NCBI RefSeq assembly: GCF_002165255.2
Contig: NZ_CP028561.1
Coordinates: 1,860,001 to 1,924,000, forward strand
Source: Acinetobacter sp. WCHA45
GTDB lineage: Bacteria; Pseudomonadota; Gammaproteobacteria; Pseudomonadales; Moraxellaceae
Reading direction: 5' to 3'
DNA: 64,000 bases
Part shown: in pieces, positions 27,994-37,817 of the stretch
Layout of the letters: every line of letters begins with the position of its first letter
How positions within the stretch are numbered: position 1 is the stretch's first letter
Program-made: the position numbers and the translations under genes
The notes under the pieces: model-generated
Told to the model about the DNA's origin: nothing
What the model saw: the letters and a program-made list of their open reading frames with translations, nothing else
Databases searched by the model: none

Positions 27994-29622
27994 TCATGAT
28001 ACAAACTGTAAGAATAACCAGTATAAACCACCAGATAAACAAATCGTCGCTGGTAAGGTAAAAATCCATGCAGAAAGTATTGTCTTCACTGTTGCGAAGT
28101 TCAAACCTGATCTGTTTGCCACCATGGTACCTGCAACAGCACTGTTTAGAACGTGAGTTGTTGAAACTGGCATACCTAAACCATCAGCAGCAGCAATCGT
28201 TGTCATTGCAACAAGCTCAGCAGACATCCCTTGACCATAAGTCATATGGTTCTTACCAATACGCTCGCCGACAGTCACAACAATACGCTTCCACCCCACC
28301 ATCGTACCTAAGCCAAGCGCAAGTGCCACCGCAACTTTAACCCAATTTGGAATGTATTGTAGGAATGAATCAAGATTACTACGGTATTCTTTTACCACTT
28401 TGGCTTGGTCTTTATTCATTTCAGGTAAAGCATCTGCTTTATCTAAACGTTTAAATGTCGTTGTACTTAAATACATATCATTACGAATTTCACTCACAGC
28501 AGCTTCAGGAATATCCTTTAAGTTGCCATAAGTCGCTACACGATCACCCAAATGAGAGGTCATGCTTGCAAGAGCAGGAACAACTTCTGGGGTTTGCTCT
28601 TTGGTTTGAATAAATTTCGTCAAAACTTCACGAGCTTTTTCATCAGATAATTCATTCTGATTGACATTCAACACGGTCGCTGTTTGAGCCGAAAGCTGTT
28701 CGAATGATTGTAGATGTTGAGCATCTAAGTTTTTATTCAATGAATAAGCCAAAGGAACTAAACCAATCAAAATCAACATGATTAAGCCCATGCCTTTTTG
28801 ACCATCATTTGAACCGTGCGCAAAACTTACACCCGTACAGGTAAAGATTAAAATCGCACGAATAAGTGGTGGTGGTGGTTTGTTACCAACAGGAGGTTGG
28901 AACAATTCCAATTGGCGCTTAAAGATTGTTTTAACCAGTAAGAATACAATTGCTGCAAATGCAAAACCGATCAAAGGAGAAAATAACAATGCCTTCCCGA
29001 CTTTGATGACTTGATCCATATCAATGCCACTGGTCGCTCCAGTGGATGCATTTAACAAGTGATTCATAATCCCCACACCCAAGATCGAACCGATCAAAGT
29101 ATGAGAACTTGATGCAGGAATACCTAAGAACCAAGTTCCTAAGTTCCACAGAATCGCTGCAATCAACAGTGCAAAAACCATAGCAAAGCCAGCACCACTG
29201 CCGACATTCATGATCATTTCAACTGGAAGTAATGCAATAATTCCGTAAGCAACTGCTCCACTTGCCACCATAACTCCAAGAAAGTTACAGAAGCCAGCCC
29301 ACATCACTGCAACAGGTGCAGGTAAGGCATTGGTGTAAATTACGGTTGCTACAGCATTCGCTGTATCGTGAAAACCATTTACAAACTCAAAACCTAAGGC
29401 AATGAATAATGCCGTAGACAAAAGAATAACTGAATATAAACTCAAAGGTGGTACATGCGCTAAATCAGCACTCACCTGAAATCCAATATATATAAGTGTT
29501 GAAACAATGATCGTCAAAAACACCGGCATAAAGAATTTCGGTGTAGGTACATGTACATTCGTCGATTTTGCCGAAGAATTGGCAAGCGGTGAATCCGAAA
29601 CAGGAGGAATATTAGAATTCAT
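27994..29622 (-). CDS. pit: PiT-family inorganic phosphate transporter
   Basis: The 542-residue inner-membrane phosphate transporter has two inverted PHO4 halves. The first is GFEFVNGFHDTANAVATVIY followed by PVAVMWAGFCNFLG; the second is GLGMPVSTTHVLNSAVAGTM. A cytoplasmic, charged loop of about 120 residues separates them. The frame is open to a TTG at 29688, but a Pho-box-like site overlaps that extension, so ATG 29622 is preferred; no strong ribosome-binding site precedes it. Regulation by phosphate through PhoB is likely from the upstream site. E. coli PitA is slightly shorter. Confidence 0.92.
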   Translation of the reverse strand: MNSNIPPVSDSPLANSSAKSTNVHVPTPKFFMPVFLTIIVSTLIYIGFQVSADLAHVPPLSLYSVILLSTALFIALGFEFVNGFHDTANAVATVIYTNALPAPVAVMWAGFCNFLGVMVASGAVAYGIIALLPVEMIMNVGSGAGFAMVFALLIAAILWNLGTWFLGIPASSSHTLIGSILGVGIMNHLLNASTGATSGIDMDQVIKVGKALLFSPLIGFAFAAIVFLLVKTIFKRQLELFQPPVGNKPPPPLIRAILIFTCTGVSFAHGSNDGQKGMGLIMLILIGLVPLAYSLNKNLDAQHLQSFEQLSAQTATVLNVNQNELSDEKAREVLTKFIQTKEQTPEVVPALASMTSHLGDRVATYGNLKDIPEAAVSEIRNDMYLSTTTFKRLDKADALPEMNKDQAKVVKEYRSNLDSFLQYIPNWVKVAVALALGLGTMVGWKRIVVTVGERIGKNHMTYGQGMSAELVAMTTIAAADGLGMPVSTTHVLNSAVAGTMVANRSGLNFATVKTILSAWIFTLPATICLSGGLYWLFLQFVS

Positions 29623-30059
29623 GTAGACGGTTAGAGGATAAAAAAATCCCCTGTATTGTTTAATTAAATTATGACAATTATATGACAAAGAGATGTCATA
29701 TAAAGCTGATATTTCATCATTTCAGCTCATTTTGTGATGTTTTTTTGTTCTAATCTTTAATCTATTAAATTAAATATCCCTTTAAATACAATATGATATA
29801 AAAACAAAAAGTCTTAAAAACTGTTTGTCTGATTTTGCAACAAATGCTACAAAATATGACATCAATTTGTCATATTTCAGTTCATTCGCTGGTTTTTGGA
29901 GCATTATTCCTCATAATTATTACAAATTAATGAAGGTTTTGTGACACATCAAAATTGAACTGAAGAATCAGTGCTCTGTGTTGTTGAAAATACGCGCTTT
30001 CTGTTCTCTTCTGTTACAATGCCTCAGCTTTTTATATTTGCCATATACTGGGGTTCCTT
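29623..30059. promoter_or_regulatory. pit-metH divergent regulatory region with Pho-box-like site and twin palindromes
   Basis: On the reverse strand 29671-29688 reads TTGTCATATAATTGTCAT, matching 16 of 18 positions of the E. coli Pho box (two TGTCA half-sites 11 bp apart). Two 22-bp palindromes of the form ATATGACA-N6-TGTCATAT lie at 29680-29701 and 29854-29875, the first overlapping the Pho-box-like site. The second is extended to 10 bp per arm. A -10-like TACAAT is present at about 30015 before metH. I saw no cobalamin riboswitch. Confidence 0.7.
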
Positions 30060-33000
30060 ATGTCCACGCTTGCCACCCTAAAATCTCTTCTCGCCCAACG
30101 CATCTTGATTATTGATGGTGCAATGGGAACCATGATTCAACGCCATAAATTAGAAGAAGAAGATTATCGTGGTGAACGTTTCGCAGATTGGGCTTCTGAT
30201 CTCAAAGGTAATAATGATCTTTTAGTACTGACTCAACCGCAGATTATTCAGGGTATCCATGAAGCTTATTTGGATGCTGGTGCAGACATTATTGAAACCA
30301 ACAGCTTCAATGGTACACGTGTTTCAATGTCAGATTATCACATGGAAGATCTTGTACCTGAGATCAACCGTGAAGCAGCACGTCTCGCGAGAGCGGCGTG
30401 TGATAAATACTCTACCCCTGATAAACCACGATTCGTGGCAGGTGTGCTCGGCCCGACATCACGTACATGTTCGATCTCACCGAACGTCAATGATCCAGCA
30501 TTCCGTAATATTACTTTCGATGAACTAAAAGAAAATTATATCGAAGCAACACACGCCTTAATTGAAGGTGGTGCTGACATTCTATTGATCGAAACAGTTT
30601 TCGATACATTGAACTGTAAAGCGGCAATCTTTGCGGTCAAAGAAGTCTTTAAGCAAATCGGTTATGAACTTCCATTGATGATTTCAGGTACGATTACAGA
30701 TGCCTCAGGTCGTACATTGACAGGTCAAACTGCTGAAGCATTCTGGAACTCAGTGCGTCATGGTGATTTGCTGTCAATTGGTTTTAACTGTGCATTGGGT
30801 GCAGATGCAATGCGCCCTCACGTTAAAACGATTTCTGACGTTGCAGATACCTTTGTTTCAGCCCATCCTAATGCTGGTTTACCGAATGCATTTGGTGAGT
30901 ATGATGAAACCCCAGAACAAACCGCAGCCTTTATTAAAGAATTTGCTGAGAGTGGTTTGATCAATATTACTGGTGGTTGCTGTGGTACCACACCAGACCA
31001 TATCCGTGCGATCTACCAAGCTGTTAAAGATATTCCACCACGTAAAATTCCTGAGACTGTTCATGCTTGCCGTTTGAGTGGTTTAGAACCATTTAATATT
31101 TATGATGATTCTTTATTCGTAAACGTTGGTGAACGTACTAACGTTACAGGATCAAAAAAGTTCCTTCGTCTCATCCGTGAAGAAAATTTTGCAGAAGCTT
31201 TAGAAGTCGCTCAGCAACAAGTTGAAGCTGGTGCGCAGATCATTGATATCAACATGGATGAAGGGATGCTCGATTCGCAAGGTGCGATGGTGCATTTCCT
31301 TAACCTTGTCGCTTCTGAACCAGATATCTCACGTGTGCCGATCATGATTGACTCATCGAAATGGGAAATCATTGAAGCAGGCTTGAAATGCGTACAAGGT
31401 AAACCTGTTGTTAACTCAATTTCATTGAAAGAAGGTTATGACGAGTTTGTCGAAAAAGCGCGTTTATGCCGTCAGTACGGTGCTGCGATTATTGTCATGG
31501 CATTTGATGAAACAGGTCAGGCAGATACTGCTGCACGTAAGCGCGAAATCTGTAAACGTTCTTATGATGTTCTAGTCAATGAAGTGGGTTTCCCTGCCGA
31601 AGATATTATTTTTGACCCGAACGTGTTTGCAGTTGCTACGGGGATTGAAGAACATAATAACTACGGCGTTGACTTTATTGAAGCGACAGGCTGGATTAAA
31701 CAAAACTTGCCGCACGCCATGATTTCAGGCGGTGTCTCAAACGTTTCGTTCTCCTTCCGTGGTAATGAGCCAGTGCGTGAAGCGATTCACTCTGTATTCC
31801 TTTACCATGCCATTAAACAAGGCATGACCATGGGTATTGTCAATGCTGGTCAAATGGCAATCTATGACGATATTCCAAAAGAACTGAAAGATGCGGTTGA
31901 AGACGTTATCCTCAATCAAAATCAGGGGGAAAGTGGACAGGAAGCCACTGAAAAATTACTTGAAGTTGCAGAAAAATATCGTAGTCATGGAGGCGCAGCC
32001 AAAGAAGCTGAAAATCTTGAATGGCGTAATGAGTCTGTCGAAAAACGTCTTGAATACGCTTTAGTTAAAGGTATTACCACGTATATCGATCAAGATACTG
32101 AAGAGGCACGTTTAAAATCAAAACGTCCGCTTGATGTGATCGAAGGCCCATTAATGGACGGCATGAACGTGGTCGGTGACCTGTTTGGTTCAGGAAAAAT
32201 GTTCCTTCCTCAAGTCGTTAAATCTGCACGCGTCATGAAACAAGCTGTAGCATGGCTCAACCCATACATTGAAGCTGAGAAGTCAGAAGGACAATCTAAA
32301 GGTAAAGTCCTGATGGCAACGGTAAAAGGTGACGTACACGATATTGGTAAAAATATTGTGGGTGTTGTCTTGGGTTGTAATGGTTATGACATCGTTGACC
32401 TCGGCGTAATGGTACCTGCAGAAAAAATTCTGCAAACGGCAATAGATGAGAAATGTGACATCATTGGTTTGTCAGGTTTGATCACCCCTTCTTTGGATGA
32501 AATGGTCTTTGTTGCCAAAGAAATGCAACGTAAAGGTTTTAATATTCCTTTATTGATCGGTGGTGCAACCACATCAAAAGCACACACCGCAGTTAAAATT
32601 GATCCTCAATATTCAAATGATGCAGTAATTTACGTCGCGGATGCTTCACGTGCAGTGGGTGTCGCAACCACCCTACTTTCTCCTGAAATGCGCGGTAACT
32701 TTATTGCAGAGCATCGTGCTGAATATGCCAAGATTCGTGAACGTTTAGCAAATAAACAACCGAAAGCGGCCAAACTCAGTTATGCCGAATCGATTGAAAA
32801 TGGTTTCAAGGTGGATGATAACTATGTGCCACCAATTCCAAATACTTTAGGTACGCAAGTCATTACCAATTATCCATTGGCAACATTGGTTGAATATTTT
32901 GACTGGACGCCATTCTTTATCTCTTGGAGCTTGGCGGGTAAATTCCCGAAAATCCTGACAGATGAAGTTGTTGGTGAAGCAGCCACTGATTTATATAACC

Positions 33001-33746
33001 AAGCACAAGCGATGCTGAAAGACATTATCGAGAATAATCGTTTCGATGCCCGTGCTGTATTTGGTTTATACCCTGCTCAACGTACAGGTGCAGATACTGT
33101 CAGCGTGTTTGATGAAACAGCACAGAATGTCACACATACTTTTGAACACTTGCGTCAGCAGTCTGACAAAGTCACAGGTAAACCGAACTTATCTTTAGCG
33201 GATTATATTAGTACTTCCAAAGACAATACGGATTATCTCGGTGGTTTTACGGTATCGATCTTTGGTGCTGAAGAATTGGCAAATGAATATAAAGCCAAAG
33301 GTGATGATTATTCAGCAATCTTGGTTCAGTCTTTGGCCGATCGTTTTGCCGAAGCCTTTGCAGAACATTTACATGAACGTATTCGTAAAGAGTTCTGGGG
33401 CTATAAAGCAGATGAAACGTTGAGTAATGAAGAACTGATCAAAGAGAAATATGTCGGTATTCGTCCTGCGCCAGGTTATCCTGCTTGCCCAGAGCATTCT
33501 GAAAAAGCGGTGTTATTTGAATGGTTAGGTTCAGAAGCGAAGATTGGTACGAAGTTGACTGAACACTTTGCCATGATGCCGCCTTCTTCTGTCAGTGGTT
33601 TCTATTATTCACATCCTCAAAGTGAATACTTTAATGTGGGCAAAATCTCTCAGGATCAACTTGAGGATTATGCAAAACGTAAAGGCTGGACACTCGATGA
33701 AGCGAAGCGTTGGTTAGCACCAAATTTAGATGATTCGATTGTTTGA
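30060..33746 (+). CDS. metH: Cobalamin-dependent methionine synthase
   Basis: MetH transfers a methyl group from methyltetrahydrofolate to homocysteine through cobalamin. The 1228-residue protein is full length. The homocysteine domain has the zinc cysteines (GFNCALG near 240 and GGCCGTTP near 310). The folate domain starts at about 345 ([11 protein letters not shown]). The cobalamin domain carries [14 protein letters not shown], with the His that replaces dimethylbenzimidazole. The C-terminal activation domain (about 900-1220) has the AdoMet-binding [12 protein letters not shown]. It is transcribed alone and is followed by an insertion sequence 27 bp after its stop, so the gene itself is intact. 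Confidence 0.98.
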   Translation: MSTLATLKSLLAQRILIIDGAMGTMIQRHKLEEEDYRGERFADWASDLKGNNDLLVLTQPQIIQGIHEAYLDAGADIIETNSFNGTRVSMSDYHMEDLVPEINREAARLARAACDKYSTPDKPRFVAGVLGPTSRTCSISPNVNDPAFRNITFDELKENYIEATHALIEGGADILLIETVFDTLNCKAAIFAVKEVFKQIGYELPLMISGTITDASGRTLTGQTAEAFWNSVRHGDLLSIGFNCALGADAMRPHVKTISDVADTFVSAHPNAGLPNAFGEYDETPEQTAAFIKEFAESGLINITGGCCGTTPDHIRAIYQAVKDIPPRKIPETVHACRLSGLEPFNIYDDSLFVNVGERTNVTGSKKFLRLIREENFAEALEVAQQQVEAGAQIIDINMDEGMLDSQGAMVHFLNLVASEPDISRVPIMIDSSKWEIIEAGLKCVQGKPVVNSISLKEGYDEFVEKARLCRQYGAAIIVMAFDETGQADTAARKREICKRSYDVLVNEVGFPAEDIIFDPNVFAVATGIEEHNNYGVDFIEATGWIKQNLPHAMISGGVSNVSFSFRGNEPVREAIHSVFLYHAIKQGMTMGIVNAGQMAIYDDIPKELKDAVEDVILNQNQGESGQEATEKLLEVAEKYRSHGGAAKEAENLEWRNESVEKRLEYALVKGITTYIDQDTEEARLKSKRPLDVIEGPLMDGMNVVGDLFGSGKMFLPQVVKSARVMKQAVAWLNPYIEAEKSEGQSKGKVLMATVKGDVHDIGKNIVGVVLGCNGYDIVDLGVMVPAEKILQTAIDEKCDIIGLSGLITPSLDEMVFVAKEMQRKGFNIPLLIGGATTSKAHTAVKIDPQYSNDAVIYVADASRAVGVATTLLSPEMRGNFIAEHRAEYAKIRERLANKQPKAAKLSYAESIENGFKVDDNYVPPIPNTLGTQVITNYPLATLVEYFDWTPFFISWSLAGKFPKILTDEVVGEAATDLYNQAQAMLKDIIENNRFDARAVFGLYPAQRTGADTVSVFDETAQNVTHTFEHLRQQSDKVTGKPNLSLADYISTSKDNTDYLGGFTVSIFGAEELANEYKAKGDDYSAILVQSLADRFAEAFAEHLHERIRKEFWGYKADETLSNEELIKEKYVGIRPAPGYPACPEHSEKAVLFEWLGSEAKIGTKLTEHFAMMPPSSVSGFYYSHPQSEYFNVGKISQDQLEDYAKRKGWTLDEAKRWLAPNLDDSIV

Positions 33747-33773
33747 TTAAATATAGAGGTAGTACATACAACA

Positions 33774-34812
33774 GGCTTTGTTGCACAAACCTATCTGTAC
33801 AGGCTTTTTCATCGATATAATTTTCAAATGAAGAAGCCTACACACAAAATCTACCGCACAAGCAATTGGCCCGCATATAACCGAGCACTCATGAGTCGCG
33901 GAAATATTACCATTTGGTTTGATCCTGCTACGCAATGGTATGCGCCATCAAAAGGCAAACAAGGGCGAAATCAAACCTACTCCGACGCAGCCATCCAATG
34001 CTGCTTAATGATTAAATCCTTATTCCGTCTGTCTTTACGTATGGTCACTGGCTTTGTGCAAAGTCTGATTAAACTTTGCGGATTAAATTGGATAGCTCCA
34101 GATTACACCACGCTTTGTAGAAGACAAAAGCATATTGATATTGTAATCAGCTACCAAAAAAGTAGCGATGGGCTGCATCTACTCATGGACTCTACAGGCA
34201 TGAAGTTTCTAGGTGAGGGCGAATGGAAACGCAAGAAACATGGACCTGAATATCGTCGCCAATGGCGTAAACTTCATATTGGTATAGATGCCAAAACCCT
34301 ACAAATACGAGCAGTTCAGCTCACAACCAATAATGTCAGTGATTCACAGGTGCTTGGTGATTTACTTAATCAGATTCCACAAGATGAGCGGATTGACTCT
34401 GTTTATACCGATGGAGCTTATGACACCAAGCAATGCCGTCAGGTCATTGCAGATCGGCAAGCGCATGCGGTGATTCCACCTAGAAAAAATGCGAAACCAT
34501 GGAAAGATACAAAGAATAGCTCGCTAGAGCGAAATGAATTACTTCGAACAATTAAACGTTTAGGCAGGACACTATGGAAAAAATGGTCAGGCTATCATCG
34601 GCGAAGTTTGGTTGAAACTAAGATGCATTGCATCAAATTATTAGGAGATAAACTCAGTGCAAGGAGTTTTGATAGCCAAGTGAATGAAATCGATGCACGT
34701 GTAGCAGTCCTTAACAGATTTACGGAATTAGGTCGACCACTTACCCAAGTTACGCCTTAAATTTGGCTCAATTAGGGGCGCTTTGCATTTCAAATCTTTG
34801 TGCAACAAAGCC
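33774..34812 (+). mobile_element. IS903-group (IS5 family) insertion sequence
   Basis: The 1039-bp element is bounded by inverted repeats GGCTTTGTTGCACAAA (left, from 33774) and its near-perfect inverse ending at 34812. It holds one transposase gene. The termini and transposase resemble IS903. That group normally makes a 9-bp target duplication, but the flanks (CATACAACA left, CAATGAATG right) do not match, suggesting a later deletion or recombination. Confidence 0.92.
33828..34760 (+). CDS. IS5-family (IS903 group) transposase
   Basis: The 310-residue DDE transposase has an intact frame. The catalytic triad is visible: Asp121 (LLMD121STGMK), Asp195 (YTD195GAYDT) and Glu263 (HRRSLVE263TKMHCIK), the last in the Y-(2)-R-(3)-E-(6)-K arrangement of the IS5/IS4 group. 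The N-terminus (SNWPAYNRALMSRGNITIWF) is close to that of IS903 transposase. No frameshift or programmed slippage site is seen, so the element may be active. Confidence 0.95.
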   Translation: MKKPTHKIYRTSNWPAYNRALMSRGNITIWFDPATQWYAPSKGKQGRNQTYSDAAIQCCLMIKSLFRLSLRMVTGFVQSLIKLCGLNWIAPDYTTLCRRQKHIDIVISYQKSSDGLHLLMDSTGMKFLGEGEWKRKKHGPEYRRQWRKLHIGIDAKTLQIRAVQLTTNNVSDSQVLGDLLNQIPQDERIDSVYTDGAYDTKQCRQVIADRQAHAVIPPRKNAKPWKDTKNSSLERNELLRTIKRLGRTLWKKWSGYHRRSLVETKMHCIKLLGDKLSARSFDSQVNEIDARVAVLNRFTELGRPLTQVTP

Positions 34813-34814
34813 CA

Positions 34815-35018
34815 ATGAATGCAACTCCACTTATTCTAGGTGTCATCTTTGGCTCGATTGGCTTAGGCTATTTTATGTATGGCAAAAAGCAGAAAATGAC
34901 CGTGCCCCTTGCCTGTGGCCTGATTCTAATGATTTATCCTTACTTTATAGAAAGTACCGCTTTACTCAGTGCGGTTGGTGTCATTCTTGCGCTTCTGCCC
35001 TATTTTCTACGCTTATGA
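34815..35018 (+). CDS. Small two-helix membrane protein, 67 aa
   Basis: ATG 34815 begins two bases after the right end of the insertion sequence. The product MNATPLILGVIFGSIGLGYF and beyond has hydrophobic helices at about 5-21 and 32-65, with a short basic loop (YGKKQK) between. It looks like a small inner-membrane protein of unknown function. No ribosome-binding site lies before the start, because the upstream bases are the IS terminal repeat. Its native leader has therefore been cut off or replaced. An in-frame GTG inside the repeat at 34800 could also be used. Confidence 0.7.
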   Translation: MNATPLILGVIFGSIGLGYFMYGKKQKMTVPLACGLILMIYPYFIESTALLSAVGVILALLPYFLRL

Positions 35019-35021
35019 AAA

Positions 35022-35046
35022 TAAAAAACTCCCCTTACGGAGAGTT
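35022..35046 (-). terminator. Terminator of the DUF2505 gene
   Basis: On the reverse strand AACTCTCC / GGGGAGTT (one G-U pair) with a GTAA loop is followed by TTTTTTATTTT. Confidence 0.8.
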
Positions 35047-35063
35047 CTTTTATCGCATCTAAA

Positions 35064-35555
35064 TTAAAGGTTTTTCTTTAATTCATCCTCAACAATTTCA
35101 ATCTCAAGCTGGCTAAACTTGCGAATTTCGCCCTCTGCATGCTTTTCAAGCATTCCACCGATCAAAGGTACTTTCACCTTTACCGTCCAGGTCAGAGTAA
35201 TGTCTACTTGGTTACCGTTACCTGTTACCTTACGTTCAGCTTTTGCTTCTAAAGGTAAGTTTGCGCCTAGCTCTACAGTTGAGGTTAAATTTTTTAAATC
35301 AGTAATATCAGAACGTTTTAAACGGAATGCATTTTTTAATAATTTTTTAGCCACATCTGGGATATTCACATCAAGATTATATTCACGACGTAAGGTATAA
35401 ATATCACCTTTTACAGCAGACTCAATAATTTCTAAGTTCTCACCAGGAATACGCTTACATACTGCTTCATGCAATGAAGTCATAGCAACTAATCTTGAAA
35501 AATCTTCAATTGAAACGCCATGAATTGTTTCATTTACCGTAAATTGATGTGCCAT
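35064..35555 (-). CDS. DUF2505 domain protein
   Basis: The 163-residue soluble protein consists of one SRPBCC-like domain assigned to DUF2505. An N-terminal strand and helix (VNETIHGVSIEDFSRLVAMT) lead into a central strand-rich part with KVTGNGNQVDITLTWTVKVK. A C-terminal helix (GEIRKFSQLEIEIVEDELKK) closes the cup. DUF2505 proteins are related to START-like ligand binders, but the ligand is not known. It is monocistronic with its own terminator. Confidence 0.85.
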   Translation of the reverse strand: MAHQFTVNETIHGVSIEDFSRLVAMTSLHEAVCKRIPGENLEIIESAVKGDIYTLRREYNLDVNIPDVAKKLLKNAFRLKRSDITDLKNLTSTVELGANLPLEAKAERKVTGNGNQVDITLTWTVKVKVPLIGGMLEKHAEGEIRKFSQLEIEIVEDELKKNL

Positions 35556-35664
35556 TTTTTAAATTTCCGTTTAGTTTTAATTAAGGTTTTATCATCGCAG
35601 CAAATTATATCATTCTCATTTCAATCACAAAATCTGAACATGTAAAAATTAATGACTGCCCAGA

Positions 35665-35955
35665 TTAATAATTTTTATTGTAATGATGTCTTATACCTAA
35701 TTTTACCGTTACTCGCTCCGTTCGGCTGATATAGAGATAGTGATTGCCATATTCGATGACTGCATAAAACTGCTCAGCGCCATCATCTAATCCTGTAGCA
35801 GACCATGTCGCCCCTTGTGGAAACTCATCTAGCCATTCAGCTTTATAAAAATCTGAAACTGAGTCAAATGCGAGATAACTCTCTGGATCAGCCATAATTT
35901 TTGCTGCGACTTGATCAAATTTTTGTTGTTTGAAGGCTTCTAAACTGAGTAACAC
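35665..35955 (-). CDS. Hypothetical protein, 96 aa
   Basis: The small soluble protein starts at GTG 35955 with an AGGA ribosome-binding site six bases before it. It has one helix-rich N-terminal half (LSLEAFKQQKFDQVAAKIMA) and a strand-rich C-terminal half rich in aromatic residues (YGNHYLYISRTERVTV). I do not recognise the family. It is encoded alone between the DUF2505 gene and the universal stress gene, which is divergent. Confidence 0.7.
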   Translation of the reverse strand: MLLSLEAFKQQKFDQVAAKIMADPESYLAFDSVSDFYKAEWLDEFPQGATWSATGLDDGAEQFYAVIEYGNHYLYISRTERVTVKLGIRHHYNKNY

Positions 35956-36168
35956 GGATGTTCCTATGCCGATAAATATGAAGAAAAATTACAAAAATAC
36001 AGAGATTCTCTTAGACCCATAGTTTGCTGAGGGATTTCCTATATTTCTAGATTATTTTCAGCGTTATCATAGGTTTTAGATGATCATCCCATTTGCTAGA
36101 GTGGGTTTAATGTGTTATCAACTGCTTATACTTTTATCTTTTACAACGATAAACTATAAGGAGTAAAT

Positions 36169-36609
36169 ATGTCTTATCAAAATATTTTAGTCGCTGTTGA
36201 TGATTCTCCAATTTCTTATGCAGCAGTTGAACATACACTGTCTTTAGCAAAATTATCAGGGGCAAAAGTGACTGTACTCAGCGTGGTAGCTGTTGATCCA
36301 TATATCGGTGTTGATTTTTATCAAGTTGCACCAGCCATTACCGATCATTTTATGCAGGCTGAAGCGCATGCTAAAACCCAACTACAAGATATTGCTCAAT
36401 CTTTCATTCGCGATGGAATTGAGGTTCAAACCAAAATTCAGCATGGTGCAGCGAGTGAAGGCATTATTTTTATAGCTGATGAAATTGGCGCAGACCTTAT
36501 TATTATGGGTTCACATGGTCGTACAGGCGTAAAACGCTTATTACTGGGTAGTGTAGCGCGTGCTGTTTTAACGGAATCACATATTCCTGTGCTGATTGTC
36601 AAACAATAA
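36169..36609 (+). CDS. Universal stress protein, UspA family
   Basis: The 146-residue cytoplasmic protein has the UspA fold. It opens YQNILVAVDDSPISYAAVEH and ends with the nucleotide-binding signature GSHGRTGVKRLLLGSVA, followed by the final strand VLIVKQ. The Gly-2x-Gly-9x-Gly-Ser pattern means the ATP-binding subgroup. It has a good AAGGAG ribosome-binding site. It is induced by stress in other bacteria; no operator is visible here. A terminator follows within 20 bp. Confidence 0.95.
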   Translation: MSYQNILVAVDDSPISYAAVEHTLSLAKLSGAKVTVLSVVAVDPYIGVDFYQVAPAITDHFMQAEAHAKTQLQDIAQSFIRDGIEVQTKIQHGAASEGIIFIADEIGADLIIMGSHGRTGVKRLLLGSVARAVLTESHIPVLIVKQ

Positions 36610-36628
36610 ACTGAGACAAAATGCAAAG

Positions 36629-36655
36629 CCTTGTGTGATCGCACAAGGTTTTTTT
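36629..36655 (+). terminator. Terminator of the universal stress gene
   Basis: The stem CCTTGTG / CACAAGG is flanked by further pairs, with a short loop, and is followed by seven T. The reverse-strand aldolase-like gene ends at the same place. Confidence 0.85.
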
Positions 36656-37817
36656 ATTCCCGAAAGCTTTGCCATGTTATAAAAGCAGATTGCTGATAGA
36701 GCTTTAAAGTTGAAAATTGCGGAATTACCGCCTCGCTTTGGGTGGGTCTTAAAAAGACAAAATCATCGACTTGAATGTCACAGGCTCTGGGTACATTGAC
36801 CAACTCCTGATTACTACTTCGCCCATACAATGCATGTGGATGTGCTTGTTTTGGATAGACATAATTCGCTAGCCAATAGCCGCCATAAATAAACAGTGCC
36901 TTATACTTATGTGGCAATTTATCGAGTAAAGACATTGATGGCAGCTGGGTAAAAGGTAAAACTTTTAAGACTGGCGATGCAATCCATAAAGCAGGCTGTA
37001 AAGCCTTTAAAAAATCACTGTCAAAATCACTTGGTTTTACGAGCATTGAACCAAAAGACAAATCATTGCAGACACTTTCAGTGGTATGAAAGCTAAAGGT
37101 TGGACTACCACCGCCATTAAAACACAGCGCATCACTCCACAGCGATGGAAACTGCTGTTTAATTAGCTTTTGGTAATCGGCATAGGTCTGCTGTGAGCTT
37201 TGATAAGCCAATTCAGGTTTTTTAATGATGGCTGGAATTTTAGTGACATGTGCATCATAGCCCATTAAACCAGAAAGCTTTAAATACTGCGGATACTGTT
37301 GAATCAACTTTAATATTTCGACCATCTGTGCTGCCGATTGCACGCCACCACGATGCAAACCAACATCAATCTCAATATTCACATGCAAAGATAGTGCATA
37401 GAGCTGAGCAATCTCAAGATACTGTTGTAAGCGTTGCTTGGTATCAATCAGCCACTGAATGTTGGCATTTGACCACTCCGCATGCTGATCAAAAAATTGA
37501 TGGACTGCTTGAGCGGGCATTGGTTTACCCAACAAAATATTGGCTTCGGCAAAATTTTCTAAGATCGAAACAATATGCGGTTGATGAAATACCATAAAGC
37601 GTTGCGTATTCAGTTGTTCAGATAGCAACTTAAGTAATTCTAGGCTTGCTAATGATTTCACTACCAAGCGTGCTTTTAAATGTGGTGCATGTGACAAACG
37701 CAGTTGTACATGTTGGATATTTTGTTTTAACGCAGCCGCATCTACAATAAGTTGCGGGGTCGCAATCCCCTGTTTTTTTAGGTCAAGATTGAGTTGTTTA
37801 AAATAATGATCCAACAT
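36654..37817 (-). CDS. Alanine-racemase-fold PLP enzyme (D-threonine aldolase/D-serine dehydratase-like)
   Basis: The 387-residue PLP enzyme belongs to fold type III. The Schiff-base lysine is probably Lys54 (ARLVVK54SLASLE). The TIM barrel continues through NIEIDVGLHRGGV and SGLMGYDAHV to a C-terminal beta domain with a His-rich PHALYGRSSNQE region. Relatives include D-threonine aldolases and DSD1-type D-serine dehydratases; the true substrate is not known. The frame is open 75 codons further, but that extension crosses hairpin repeats, so ATG 37817 is chosen. It is downstream of the lactone-oxidase gene on the same strand, separated by 330 bp with hairpins. Confidence 0.82.
   Translation of the reverse strand: MLDHYFKQLNLDLKKQGIATPQLIVDAAALKQNIQHVQLRLSHAPHLKARLVVKSLASLELLKLLSEQLNTQRFMVFHQPHIVSILENFAEANILLGKPMPAQAVHQFFDQHAEWSNANIQWLIDTKQRLQQYLEIAQLYALSLHVNIEIDVGLHRGGVQSAAQMVEILKLIQQYPQYLKLSGLMGYDAHVTKIPAIIKKPELAYQSSQQTYADYQKLIKQQFPSLWSDALCFNGGGSPTFSFHTTESVCNDLSFGSMLVKPSDFDSDFLKALQPALWIASPVLKVLPFTQLPSMSLLDKLPHKYKALFIYGGYWLANYVYPKQAHPHALYGRSSNQELVNVPRACDIQVDDFVFLRPTQSEAVIPQFSTLKLYQQSAFITWQSFRE

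Noticed and set aside
29880-30059. Cobalamin or SAM riboswitch before metH
   Set aside because: I found no B12-box-like sequence or the conserved stems of either riboswitch.
34763-35062. 99-codon frame after the insertion sequence
   Set aside because: It overlaps the small membrane protein gene in another frame and starts inside the IS; the two-helix product of the other frame is far more protein-like.
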